Shown here one piece after another: positions 1 through 6,280 of a stretch of DNA of 7,655 bases (position 1 is the stretch's first letter; every line of letters begins with the position of its first letter). Under the pieces are notes generated by a model. The model was not told the origin of the DNA. It worked only from the letters and a program-made list of their open reading frames with translations, and did no database searches. The position numbers and the translations under genes are program-made. The stretch is taken from the NCBI GenBank assembly GCA_026993045.1, contig JALWWR010000037.1, positions 1-7,655 of the forward strand, given 5' to 3'. The DNA is from Thermodesulfatator sp. GTDB lineage: Bacteria; Desulfobacterota; Thermodesulfobacteria; Thermodesulfobacteriales; Thermodesulfobacteriaceae.

Positions 1-300
1 TTCTGTTTGGCGCTGAAGTGCGTCCTTTCTCAGAAAGAGTATTCTCGCTCCGTGCTTTTCGATGAAGTGGACGGCGGCATTGGCGGAAAGGCCGCGGTGA
101 AGGTGGGGGAAAAACTGAAAGAGCTTTCTCGTCACCAGCAGGTGATATGTATCACCCATTTGCCTCAGATTGCTCGCTTGGCGGATCACCATTTCTTAGT
201 GGAAAAGAAGATCCGGGAGGGGCAGACCTTTACCGAGGTCCGGCCTTTGAGCCTAGAGGAGAAGGAACAGGAGTTTTTGCGCCTTAAAGGGGAGGTCTAA
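1..300 (+). CDS. recN: DNA repair protein RecN, C-terminal fragment (5' end outside window)
   Basis: RecN is a cytosolic SMC-like ATPase that helps recombinational repair of DNA double-strand breaks. Only the last 99 residues are visible, read in frame from base 1; the full family is roughly 550-570 residues, so the N-terminal ATP-binding half and the coiled coil lie to the left. The fragment holds the C-terminal half of the ATPase head: the Walker B strand and D-loop (VLFDEVDGGIGGKAA, the glutamate following the aspartate being the catalytic residue) and the switch region ICITHLPQIA with its conserved histidine, followed by ADHHFLVEK, all typical of RecN rather than other ABC/SMC proteins. 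The TTG at 7 is an internal leucine codon, not a start. The stop TAA at 298-300 touches the GTG start of the next gene, and the AAAGGGGAGG at 286-295 inside recN is that gene's ribosome binding site. Identification is firm. Confidence 0.95.
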   Translation, partial: FCLALKCVLSQKEYSRSVLFDEVDGGIGGKAAVKVGEKLKELSRHQQVICITHLPQIARLADHHFLVEKKIREGQTFTEVRPLSLEEKEQEFLRLKGEV

Positions 301-1233
301 GTGGCTAAGGCTCGGGTTTTGCTTCTATTTTCTGGCGGTCTGGACAGCATTTTAGCTGGGAAGGTCCTCCAGGAGCAGGGGCTTGAAGTCTGGGCGGTGC
401 GGTTTATCACCCCCTTTTTTCATTGGTCCTGGAAGGACCGGGAAGAGGCCTTTGATCAAGAGGTCAGAGGAAAGTATGGGTTTCGGGGCCTGATCCGGGA
501 TATCAGCCTTGAGTATCTGGAGATGTTCAAGGCCCCGCCCCATGGGTTTGGTTCGGCGGCCAATCCCTGTATCGACTGCAAGATCCTGATGTTACGAAAG
601 GCCAAAGAAATGCTACCGGAGGTTGGGGCCGCTTTTCTGGCTACGGGGGAGGTGGTGGGGCAGAGGCCTATGAGTCAGCGCCGAAACATCATGCGACATA
701 TTGAAAAAGAGGCGCAGGTGACGGATATCTTGCTTCGCCCCCTTTGCGCTAAACGTCTCCCCCCCACCAAGCCTGAAAGGGAGGGTTTAGTGGATCGGGA
801 AAGGCTTTACGATTTTTCGGGCCGCGGCCGCAAAGCCCAGATGCGTTTGGCCCAGGCCCTGGGCGTGAAAGAATATCCCTCTCCAGCCGGGGGCTGTATC
901 TTGACTGATCCTGTGATCGGGGAACGGCTCCAAAAGCTCTTAAAGATCCGGGGAGGCCTTTCAGTAAGAGAGGCGGAACTTAGCCTCCTAGGCCGTCATT
1001 TCGTCACTGAAGATTCTTGGCTCATTTTGGGCCGAAAGGAGGCTGAGAATCGCCGTCTGCTTTCCCTGGCTACCCCTTCAGACCGGGTCTTTCGATTAAA
1101 GGGTCTCCCCAGTCCGGTGGCCCTTTTGGTGGGAGGAAAGGGCGATCTTGAGGAAGTGAAGGCCCTTCTTAAACGATACACCCCCAAGGCTAGGTCTTTG
1201 CCAGAAGTGGAGCTAGAGGAGGTCCTTTTATGA
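301..1233 (+). CDS. PP-loop ATP pyrophosphatase, THUMP-less tRNA thiouridine synthase-like (MnmA/ThiI superfamily)
   Basis: This 310-residue protein has an N-terminal PP-loop ATP-binding motif SGGLDS (residues 11-16), the signature of enzymes that adenylate a substrate, here most likely a tRNA uridine for sulfur insertion. A CIDC pair (C90, C93) follows, then GEVVGQRPMSQ (116-126), a lone C149 and PAGGC (195-199). The order of C90/C93 and C199 recalls the two catalytic cysteines of MnmA, but the MnmA beta-barrel and the ThiI THUMP domain are absent. The C-terminal part (about 255-295, with VALLVGG) looks like a small appended domain, possibly of the NFACT-R_2 type seen in such proteins; this is from memory. 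The start is GTG at 301, directly after the recN stop, with AAAGGGGAGG five bases upstream. The gene overlaps the next by ATGA. The superfamily is secure. The exact product (s4U8, 2-thiouridine or another thiolated base) is not, and database names for these proteins often say MnmA, ThiI or a methyltransferase without proof. Confidence 0.8.
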   Translation: MAKARVLLLFSGGLDSILAGKVLQEQGLEVWAVRFITPFFHWSWKDREEAFDQEVRGKYGFRGLIRDISLEYLEMFKAPPHGFGSAANPCIDCKILMLRKAKEMLPEVGAAFLATGEVVGQRPMSQRRNIMRHIEKEAQVTDILLRPLCAKRLPPTKPEREGLVDRERLYDFSGRGRKAQMRLAQALGVKEYPSPAGGCILTDPVIGERLQKLLKIRGGLSVREAELSLLGRHFVTEDSWLILGRKEAENRRLLSLATPSDRVFRLKGLPSPVALLVGGKGDLEEVKALLKRYTPKARSLPEVELEEVLL

Positions 1234-1997
1234 AAGGCCCGGTGGTGCTCCTTACGGATTTCGGCCTCAAGGACCATTATGTAGGGGTTATGAAGGGGGT
1301 CATTCTTTCGAGAGTCCCTCAGGCCCTTCTGGTGGATCTCACCCACGAAGTTCCTCCTCAGGATGTAAAAGAGGGGGCCTATCTTTTAGGAGTTTCTTAT
1401 CCTTATTTCCCTAAGGGTTCGGTTTTTCTAGGGGTGGTGGACCCAGGGGTGGGGACCTTGCGCCGGGCCTTGGTGGTGGAGGCTGGAGGACGCTTTTTTG
1501 TAGGCCCTGACAACGGTCTTTTCACTTGGATCTTTAGGGATCATCCCTCCGCTGAAATTCGGGCCCTAGAAGAAAGGCGTTTTCTCCTCCCGAAAGCCAG
1601 CGCCACCTTTCACGGCCGGGACCTTTTTGCTCCGGTGGTGGCGGAGATCTTAAAAGGCCGCCCCCTTTCTTACTTTGGTCCGGTGGTGAAAGATCCGGTA
1701 CAACTCTCTTTTCCGGAACCCGAACCTTTTCCTGGGGGACTAAAGGTCCCGGTGTTGAGGGTGGACCGCTTTGGAAACTTGATCCTTCCGATAAGGGATA
1801 AGGACCTTGGGGGAGGCCCTTTTCAGATCGTGGTGGAAGGGGAGCGGTTGCCCTTCCGCAAGACCTATGGGGAGGTCCCGGAGGGAGCTTCTTTGGCCTT
1901 AATTGGAAGCGACGGATTTTTGGAGATTGCGGTTTGCCAGGGCTCGGCGGCTCAGCGTTACGGGCCAGAGCCCGAGATCTTGATCTTATGGAGTTAG
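1230..1997 (+). CDS. SAM hydroxide adenosyltransferase (DUF62 family)
   Basis: A 255-residue member of the DUF62/SAM hydroxide adenosyltransferase family, which uses water or hydroxide to split S-adenosylmethionine into adenosine and methionine; fluorinase and chlorinase are halide-using relatives. Visible family landmarks are LLTDFG (7-12), DLTHEV (36-41), DPGVGT (71-76), VGPDNGL (91-97), TFHGRD (126-131) and VDRFGNL (178-184). D71, R78 and H128 fit the Asp-Arg-His triad described for the hydrolase PH0463, including the seven-residue gap from Asp to Arg, so hydrolysis rather than halogenation is expected. Length is normal for the family. The ATG at 1230 overlaps the upstream stop as ATGA and has AGAGGAGG (1215-1222) seven bases before it, which implies translational coupling. 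The 3' end overlaps the methyltransferase gene by 10 bases. The physiological purpose of spending SAM this way is unknown for most bacteria. Confidence 0.92.
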   Translation: MKGPVVLLTDFGLKDHYVGVMKGVILSRVPQALLVDLTHEVPPQDVKEGAYLLGVSYPYFPKGSVFLGVVDPGVGTLRRALVVEAGGRFFVGPDNGLFTWIFRDHPSAEIRALEERRFLLPKASATFHGRDLFAPVVAEILKGRPLSYFGPVVKDPVQLSFPEPEPFPGGLKVPVLRVDRFGNLILPIRDKDLGGGPFQIVVEGERLPFRKTYGEVPEGASLALIGSDGFLEIAVCQGSAAQRYGPEPEILILWS

Positions 1998-2737
1998 AGG
2001 AGTTCACCGAAGATCGCCTCTTTTCCGGTCGTCTCACCGTTTGCCAGCCCCGAAAGGGTTATCGTTTTTCCATTGAGGCCCTGCTCTTGGCAGGTTTTGT
2101 ACGGGCCAGGTCCAGGGATCGCATTCTAGAATTAGGGGCAGGCTGTGGGGTGGTCACGGTCTTACTTGCTTTACGATTTCCCGGGGTAAAGATAGCGGCC
2201 CTCGAGATTCAAAAAAGATTGGTCCAGGCCCTGAAGTTCACTTTGGCCGCCAATAAACTGGGAAAAAGAGTACTTGCCATTCGAGGGGACCTGAGAAAGC
2301 CCCCTTTTTTACCGGAAAGGTTTGACCTGGTGGTGGCCAATCCTCCCTTTAAAGCCCCTGAAAGGGGGCGGCTTCCTCCGGATCGCGAAAATCTGATCGC
2401 CCGCACGGAGATCTTAGCTCGTCTGGAAGATTTTCTTAAGGCCGCCCGAAAGCTTTTGGTTCCCAAAGGGAAGATGGTTTTGGTATATCCAGCCTTGAGA
2501 CTTGCGGACCTTCTTTCTGAAATGCGCCGCCAAGGGCTTGAACCCAAACGCTTGCGGTTGGTCCATTCCTACCCTCAGGACGAAGGCCGGTTCGTCTTGG
2601 TGGAAGGGCTTCGGGGGGGAAAGCCCGAGATTCGGGTAGAGCCCCCCTTGTTTATTTATCAGGAGCCCGGGGTGTATTCCGAGGAGGTCAGTCGGTTCTT
2701 TTCGGCCCCGGAAGGAGGACTGCGCCCCAGCCCCTAA
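1988..2737 (+). CDS. TrmN6-like tRNA (adenine-N6)-methyltransferase
   Basis: A 249-residue class I SAM-dependent methyltransferase. After an N-terminal lead-in (RLFSGRLTVCQPRKGYRFS, residues 10-28) typical of the COG4123/TrmN6 group, the SAM-binding motif I is ILELGAGCG (46-54), the acidic end of strand 2 is ALEIQ (71-75), and VVANPPF (115-121) is the catalytic NPPF motif of N6-adenine methyltransferases. E. coli TrmN6 methylates A37 of tRNA-Val; the substrate here is inferred only by family. I chose ATG 1988 rather than an upstream in-frame start at 1934: 1934 would overlap the SAM hydrolase by 64 bases and add an 18-residue extension (ALRARARDLDL) that does not resemble the family. ATG 1988 gives a 10-base overlap and the expected start of the domain. 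No strong Shine-Dalgarno precedes it, consistent with reinitiation after the upstream gene. The last 50 bases overlap the convergent dciA-like gene. An rRNA or protein substrate cannot be excluded. Confidence 0.82.
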   Translation: MELEEFTEDRLFSGRLTVCQPRKGYRFSIEALLLAGFVRARSRDRILELGAGCGVVTVLLALRFPGVKIAALEIQKRLVQALKFTLAANKLGKRVLAIRGDLRKPPFLPERFDLVVANPPFKAPERGRLPPDRENLIARTEILARLEDFLKAARKLLVPKGKMVLVYPALRLADLLSEMRRQGLEPKRLRLVHSYPQDEGRFVLVEGLRGGKPEIRVEPPLFIYQEPGVYSEEVSRFFSAPEGGLRPSP

Positions 2738-3137
2738 AGGCCTCTCGAAGTTCCGGGTCTTCGATTTGAGAAAGGAGATCTTCTAGGCGGGCTTTCTCTT
2801 TTTCGGTCAAAGGGCGCCAGGGTCTTCGAGGGGGCCGTTTGCGATACCAAGGTGGCCTTCCCACCACCCATTTAATCTCTCGAAAAAGCCTCTCCCCCGC
2901 GGCCTGGTTCAGTAAAGATAGAAGAGGCTGAGTCTGAAACCTAAGAGCCGCAGCCCAGGCGTGGTCTTCCACCCCTAGGGTTAGGCGTCCTTGAGAGAAG
3001 GCCAAAGGCCAGGTCCGCCGGGCCAGCTCTGGGGGGACGAGTTTTTCCCAGTCCGAAAGGACCTCCCAGGCCTTAAAACGTTCCCTAAACCCTGGGGCTT
3101 GAAACAGTTTAGAAAAGGTATCCTTTAGGCCTTGCAC
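2688..3137 (-). CDS. dciA: DciA-family (DUF721) replicative helicase loader/operator
   Basis: A 149-residue protein whose first ~93 residues match the DUF721/DciA pattern: a helical start, the SDWEKLVPPELARRTWP segment (28-44) with the conserved tryptophan and following hydrophobics, GRLTLGVEDHAWAAAL (50-65) as the strand-strand-W pattern, then QPLLSLLNQ (70-78) and IKWVVG (88-93). In bacteria lacking DnaC or DnaI loaders, DciA helps place DnaB on DNA. After the domain comes a basic, proline-rich linker (RKRPPRRPW, 99-107) and a charged C-terminal helix (about 110-138), in keeping with the disordered or helical tails of DciA proteins; the basic stretch may bind DNA. The start is GTG at 3137, overlapping the mutase gene by 13 bases; only a weak AGAAG precedes it, suggesting coupled translation. 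The stop lies 50 bases inside the opposite trmN6-like gene. Family assignment is good; function is by homology. Confidence 0.8.
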   Translation of the reverse strand: MQGLKDTFSKLFQAPGFRERFKAWEVLSDWEKLVPPELARRTWPLAFSQGRLTLGVEDHAWAAALRFQTQPLLSLLNQAAGERLFREIKWVVGRPPWYRKRPPRRPWRPLTEKEKARLEDLLSQIEDPELREAFRGWGAVLLPGPKRTD

Positions 3138-4501
3138 TTTACTTCTTTTAAGGTCTCTTCCAGTCTTTTCTGGATAAAATCTTGAATTTCTTGAAGTTTT
3201 TCCGGGTTTCGGGCCTCAAATCGGAGGACGAGGACCGGTTGGGTGTTGGAAGCCCGCACTAGCCCCCAGCCTTCGGGAAAGACTACCCGGGCCCCGTCGA
3301 TATCGATCACCTCTAGCCCTTCGGCCTTAAGCCGTTCCGTGAGACGTTTTACTACTTTGAACTTGATTTCATCCGGACACTCGGTTCGTATTTCAGGAGT
3401 AGAGAAAGTCTGGGGCAAATCCGCCAAAAGGGCCGAAAGAGGGCGGTCGCTCTTAGAGACGATCTCCGCCAGACGCAGACTGGCGTAAACCCCGTCGTCA
3501 AAACCAAACCAGCGGTCCGCAAAAAAGATGTGTCCGCTCATTTCTCCGGCGAGCTTGGCCCCAGTTTCTTTCATTTTGTTCTTGATAAGGGAGTGCCCGG
3601 TCTTCCACATCAAAGGCCGTCCTCCGGCCCGCTTAATCTCATCGTACATCACTTGGGAGCACTTGACCTCTCCGATGACGGTGGCTCCGGGATGTTCTTC
3701 CAGGACGGCCCGGGCAAAGAGGATCAGGAGTTGGTCTCCCCAAAGGATCTTCCCTTGATCGTCTATTACTCCCAGACGATCGCCGTCCCCGTCGTAGCCT
3801 ACCCCGAAGTCGGCCTTCACTTCCAGCACCTTTTGCTTAAGGTCTTGCAAGTTTTTCTCCACCACCGGATCCGGATGGTGGTTGGGAAAGGTGCCGTCTA
3901 CCTCACAGAAGAGACATTCCACTTCACAGCCCAAGGCCCGAAAGATTTCGGGGGCCGTAAGGGCGCATACGCCGTTTCCCGGATCTAGCACTACCTTTAA
4001 GGGCCGTTCCAGACGAAGGTGTTTCTTAAGGTAATCCTTGTAAGGCTCTAGGGTCTCTAGCTCCGAGACCTCTCCTTGGCCCTTCTCAAAATCTTCTTTT
4101 TGGATCATCTCATAAAGGGCCCGGATCTGAGGGCCAAAAAGGGTCTCGCGGCCCAAGCAAATTTTAAGACCGTTCATCTCCGGGGGGTTGTGGGAGCCGG
4201 TGACCTGGATCCCCCCCTGAAAGCCCTCGAAATAATACAAGGCGAAATACATGACCGGGGTGGGCGTAAGTCCGATGTCGGCCACCGAAACCCCGGCGGA
4301 CCGTATTCCGGCTATTAAGGCCTCTTGGAGCTGAGGACTTGAGAGCCTTCCATCCCGGCCACAGACCACCCTTTGTCCCCCGTGGCGCCGGACCAGGGTG
4401 CCATAAGCCCTCCCAATGGCTTCCACCACTTCCGGGGTAAAATCTTCTTCCACCCGGCCGCGAATGTCATACTCTCGGAAAATATAGGGGCTGACCTTCA
4501 C
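3125..4501 (-). CDS. manB: Phosphomannomutase/phosphoglucomutase (AlgC/ManB type)
   Basis: A 458-residue alpha-D-phosphohexomutase that interconverts the 6- and 1-phosphates of mannose and/or glucose, supplying GDP-mannose or UDP-glucose for polysaccharide and envelope synthesis in the cytosol. All four landmark loops are intact: TGSHNP (101-106) with S103 as the phosphoserine, DGDGD (237-241) binding Mg2+, GEMSGHIFF (319-327) for the sugar hydroxyls, and RASNTQPVLVLRFEA (416-430) for phosphate. The start FREYDIRG (8-15) and the GEMSGH loop are those of bifunctional PMM/PGM enzymes such as Pseudomonas AlgC rather than GlmM, and length agrees with that group. The start is GTG at 4501 with a strong AAGGAGGG (complement of 4507-4514) five bases upstream. 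It overlaps the recJ 3' end by 35 bases and the DciA gene by 13. Which sugar is preferred cannot be read from sequence. Confidence 0.93.
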   Translation of the reverse strand: MKVSPYIFREYDIRGRVEEDFTPEVVEAIGRAYGTLVRRHGGQRVVCGRDGRLSSPQLQEALIAGIRSAGVSVADIGLTPTPVMYFALYYFEGFQGGIQVTGSHNPPEMNGLKICLGRETLFGPQIRALYEMIQKEDFEKGQGEVSELETLEPYKDYLKKHLRLERPLKVVLDPGNGVCALTAPEIFRALGCEVECLFCEVDGTFPNHHPDPVVEKNLQDLKQKVLEVKADFGVGYDGDGDRLGVIDDQGKILWGDQLLILFARAVLEEHPGATVIGEVKCSQVMYDEIKRAGGRPLMWKTGHSLIKNKMKETGAKLAGEMSGHIFFADRWFGFDDGVYASLRLAEIVSKSDRPLSALLADLPQTFSTPEIRTECPDEIKFKVVKRLTERLKAEGLEVIDIDGARVVFPEGWGLVRASNTQPVLVLRFEARNPEKLQEIQDFIQKRLEETLKEVKCKA

Positions 4502-6236
4502 CGTTGCCCTCCTTTATGTCCCAGATTTTGAGTTCCAAATATTGTCGGCCTTGAAAATGGGAAAGAACCGGGCTGGCTGCCAAATGGAGGTCCGGGGTCT
4601 TCAGCAAAAGCGCCGATTTTTCTTCTGGGAGGCGGAAAAAGATGGCTGATAACCCGGTTCCCTTTTGCCAGAGGGTGAAACGCAAGTGTCTTTCGGCGAC
4701 GCGTTTGGGGTTGCGGACCTCAAAGTTCGAAAAGGCCATCACCGGTTCCGGGTTTCCCGGACCAAAAGGGGCCAGACGTTGGAACCCCTCTAGGAAGTTC
4801 GGGTCTAGAAGTTCTCGCACCTCGGCCTGGGCTTCAAGATGGAGCTGGGGCTGGAGCTCTTCGAGCCTTAAAGGGGGTTTGCGGCGGGAGAGTTGGGCTT
4901 CGATGGCTCGGGAAAAATTCTCGGCAAAGCGTTTTAGTTTTGGGGCCTCAAGCTTAAGCCCTCCGGCAGCGGGATGCCCCCCGAAACCAGCCAGGTCTTC
5001 GGCGCAGGCCGCCAGGGCCAGGGCCTGGTAAAGATCAACCTCGGGAATGCTCCGTCCCGAGCCTTTAAGTAGATCTCCTTTACGGGTGAGCAAAACCACC
5101 GGTCGATAATAGCGTTCCGCCAGACGGCTGGCTACAATCCCCAAGATTCCTAAGGGCCAGTCCTCTTGAAAGAGCACCAAGCCTGAAGGGATTTTGGCTG
5201 GGATCTGCTCTAAGGCCTCAGCCAGGACCTTTGGCTCCCGCCGCTGACGTTCAGCGTTAAGGCGATTTAGGATCTCGGCCCGCTCTCGGGCTTTTCCGAT
5301 TTCTTCGGTGACCAAAAGCTCAAAGGCCAGACGAGCCTCTTTAAGCCGTCCGGCGGCGTTTATCCGGGGGCCCAGACGAAAGAGGATCTCTTCCGTCCCT
5401 AGGGTGCCGTTGATTCCAGAGACCTCACACAGAGCCCGGATCCCCGGCCGGGCCCTTTCAGAAAGAAGCGGCAGCCCAAAAAAGGTCAAGAGCCGGTTCT
5501 CCCCTTTAAGGGGCACCATGTCGGCTACAGTTCCCAGGGCTACCAGATCTAAATAGCGTTTCAGGTTGGGGATTTGGTCTTTGAAAAAACCGGTTTCAAA
5601 AAGGTAACTTCGCAAGGCCCGGACCAGGGCAAAGGCTACCCCTGCTCCGCATAGGTGATAAAAGGGAGAGGAAGGAGGAGTCCTTTTCCCTGAAATTACA
5701 GCTTCGGCTCGGGGGAGGGTAGGAGGGAGCTCATGGTGATCGGTGACGATGACCTTGAGGGAGAGTCTTTTGGCCTCTTCCACCACCTCTAAGGCGCTGA
5801 TGCCGCAATCTACGGTTACGATCACCTCCACCCCTTGGGTCTTAAACCAGGGAAGTAGATGGGCGTGGAAACCGTAGCCGTCCCTTTCCCGATGAGGGAA
5901 CAAGACCGCCGGCTCAGCCCCTAGTTCTTTCAAAAAGAGGTAAAGGACCGCGGCGCCTGTGACCCCGTCCACGTCATAATCGCCGTAAATGCCGATCTTT
6001 TGTCCCTTTCGGAGGGCCTCCCCCAGGACCTTTACCCCTTCTTTCATGTCCGGGAGCTGGAAGGGATCTTCAAAGTCCGAAAGGCGGGGATAAAGAAAGC
6101 GCAGGGCTTCCCGAGCCTCGCATATTCCTCGGTTGACTAAAAGGAGACTCAGAAGGGGAGGCCAGCCGCTTTCTTTCTGGAGCTGGAGGACTTTGTCCCT
6201 CTCTGGGAGCTTGAGTATCCAGCGGTAATGGTTCAT
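4467..6236 (-). CDS. recJ: Single-stranded-DNA-specific 5'-3' exonuclease RecJ
   Basis: RecJ degrades single-stranded DNA from 5' ends during recombinational, mismatch and base-excision repair. The 589 residues match the usual length (E. coli 577). DHH-domain motifs run in order: YGDYDVDG (84-91), DCG (143-145), DHH (166-168), CGAGVAF (196-202), GTVADMVPL (235-243) and RINAAGR (291-297). The DHHA1 domain follows with GSGRS (392-396) and GFGGHPAAGG (417-426), then the OB-fold region starting near LAPFGPGNPEPV (488-499). The metal ligands D86, D88, D143, D166 and H167 are all present. A small oddity is ISGK at 181-184, where I recall most RecJ proteins having NPK. The ATG at 6236 is the only usable start: the frame is stopped upstream (TGA at 6260-6258) and the protein's N-terminal WILKLPERD fits the family. 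No Shine-Dalgarno precedes it; instead ACCTCCTTA abuts the ATG. It probably leads an operon with the mutase and dciA-like genes. Confidence 0.96.
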   Translation of the reverse strand: MNHYRWILKLPERDKVLQLQKESGWPPLLSLLLVNRGICEAREALRFLYPRLSDFEDPFQLPDMKEGVKVLGEALRKGQKIGIYGDYDVDGVTGAAVLYLFLKELGAEPAVLFPHRERDGYGFHAHLLPWFKTQGVEVIVTVDCGISALEVVEEAKRLSLKVIVTDHHELPPTLPRAEAVISGKRTPPSSPFYHLCGAGVAFALVRALRSYLFETGFFKDQIPNLKRYLDLVALGTVADMVPLKGENRLLTFFGLPLLSERARPGIRALCEVSGINGTLGTEEILFRLGPRINAAGRLKEARLAFELLVTEEIGKARERAEILNRLNAERQRREPKVLAEALEQIPAKIPSGLVLFQEDWPLGILGIVASRLAERYYRPVVLLTRKGDLLKGSGRSIPEVDLYQALALAACAEDLAGFGGHPAAGGLKLEAPKLKRFAENFSRAIEAQLSRRKPPLRLEELQPQLHLEAQAEVRELLDPNFLEGFQRLAPFGPGNPEPVMAFSNFEVRNPKRVAERHLRFTLWQKGTGLSAIFFRLPEEKSALLLKTPDLHLAASPVLSHFQGRQYLELKIWDIKEGNGEGQPLYFPRV

Positions 6237-6244
6237 AAGGAGGT
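6236..6244. other. Anti-Shine-Dalgarno copy before recJ / orphan perfect Shine-Dalgarno on the plus strand
   Basis: The plus strand reads TAAGGAGGT, a perfect Shine-Dalgarno, but no ATG, GTG or TTG follows within 5-15 bases and the next gene starts 36 bases on. Read on the minus strand it is ACCTCCTTA, identical to the anti-Shine-Dalgarno 3' end of bacterial 16S rRNA, with its last A being the first base of the recJ ATG. Thus recJ has no ribosome binding site of the usual kind although the other minus-strand operon genes have at least partial ones. The sequence match is directly seen; any role is unknown. Confidence 0.5.
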
Positions 6245-6274
6245 CTTTTCTAGGGTCTCAAAAACTGGAAGAAT

Positions 6275-6280
6275 TGTCAA
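6275..6280 (-). promoter_or_regulatory. Consensus -35 hexamer upstream of recJ (candidate sigma-70 promoter with a weak -10 at 6252-6257)
   Basis: On the minus strand, TTGACA (complement of 6275-6280) is an exact -35 consensus. Seventeen bases further is GACCCT (complement of 6252-6257), which keeps only the key A2 and T6 of the -10 consensus but is preceded by TGA, an extended -10 TGn. Transcription would begin near 6245, leaving a leader of only about 9 bases before the recJ ATG. The hexamer overlaps the start codon of the facing DUF4911-like gene. This is inference from spacing and consensus alone. Confidence 0.35.

Noticed and set aside
996..1346. 116-codon minus-strand open frame opposite the PP-loop and SAM hydrolase junction
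   Set aside because: Serine- and arginine-rich antisense translation with no family resemblance, crossing a well-defined ATGA gene junction.
1934..1987. Upstream start for the TrmN6-like methyltransferase (18 extra residues)
   Set aside because: It would overlap the SAM hydrolase by 64 bases and adds arginine-rich residues unlike the family; ATG 1988 gives a normal short overlap.
1534..2037. 167-codon minus-strand open frame across the SAM hydrolase and methyltransferase junction
   Set aside because: Low-complexity proline- and arginine-rich translation antisense to two well-supported genes; typical shadow frame.
3859..3881. Inverted repeat CCACCA...TGGTGG with a CCGGATCCGG core
   Set aside because: It lies in the codons for the conserved HHPDPVVEKN segment of the mutase, so coding constraint explains it, and the inner loop is too tight for a stable hairpin.
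3530..3988. 152-codon plus-strand open frame opposite the mutase gene
   Set aside because: It lies wholly antisense to intact phosphomannomutase motifs, resembles no family I recognise, and has no supporting ribosome site; it is a by-product of the codon bias of the real gene.
6211..6239. Possible plus-strand promoter TTGAGT-17-CATAAG for the DUF4911-like gene
   Set aside because: Each hexamer matches only four of six positions and both lie within the recJ 5' coding end; too weak to annotate without transcript data.
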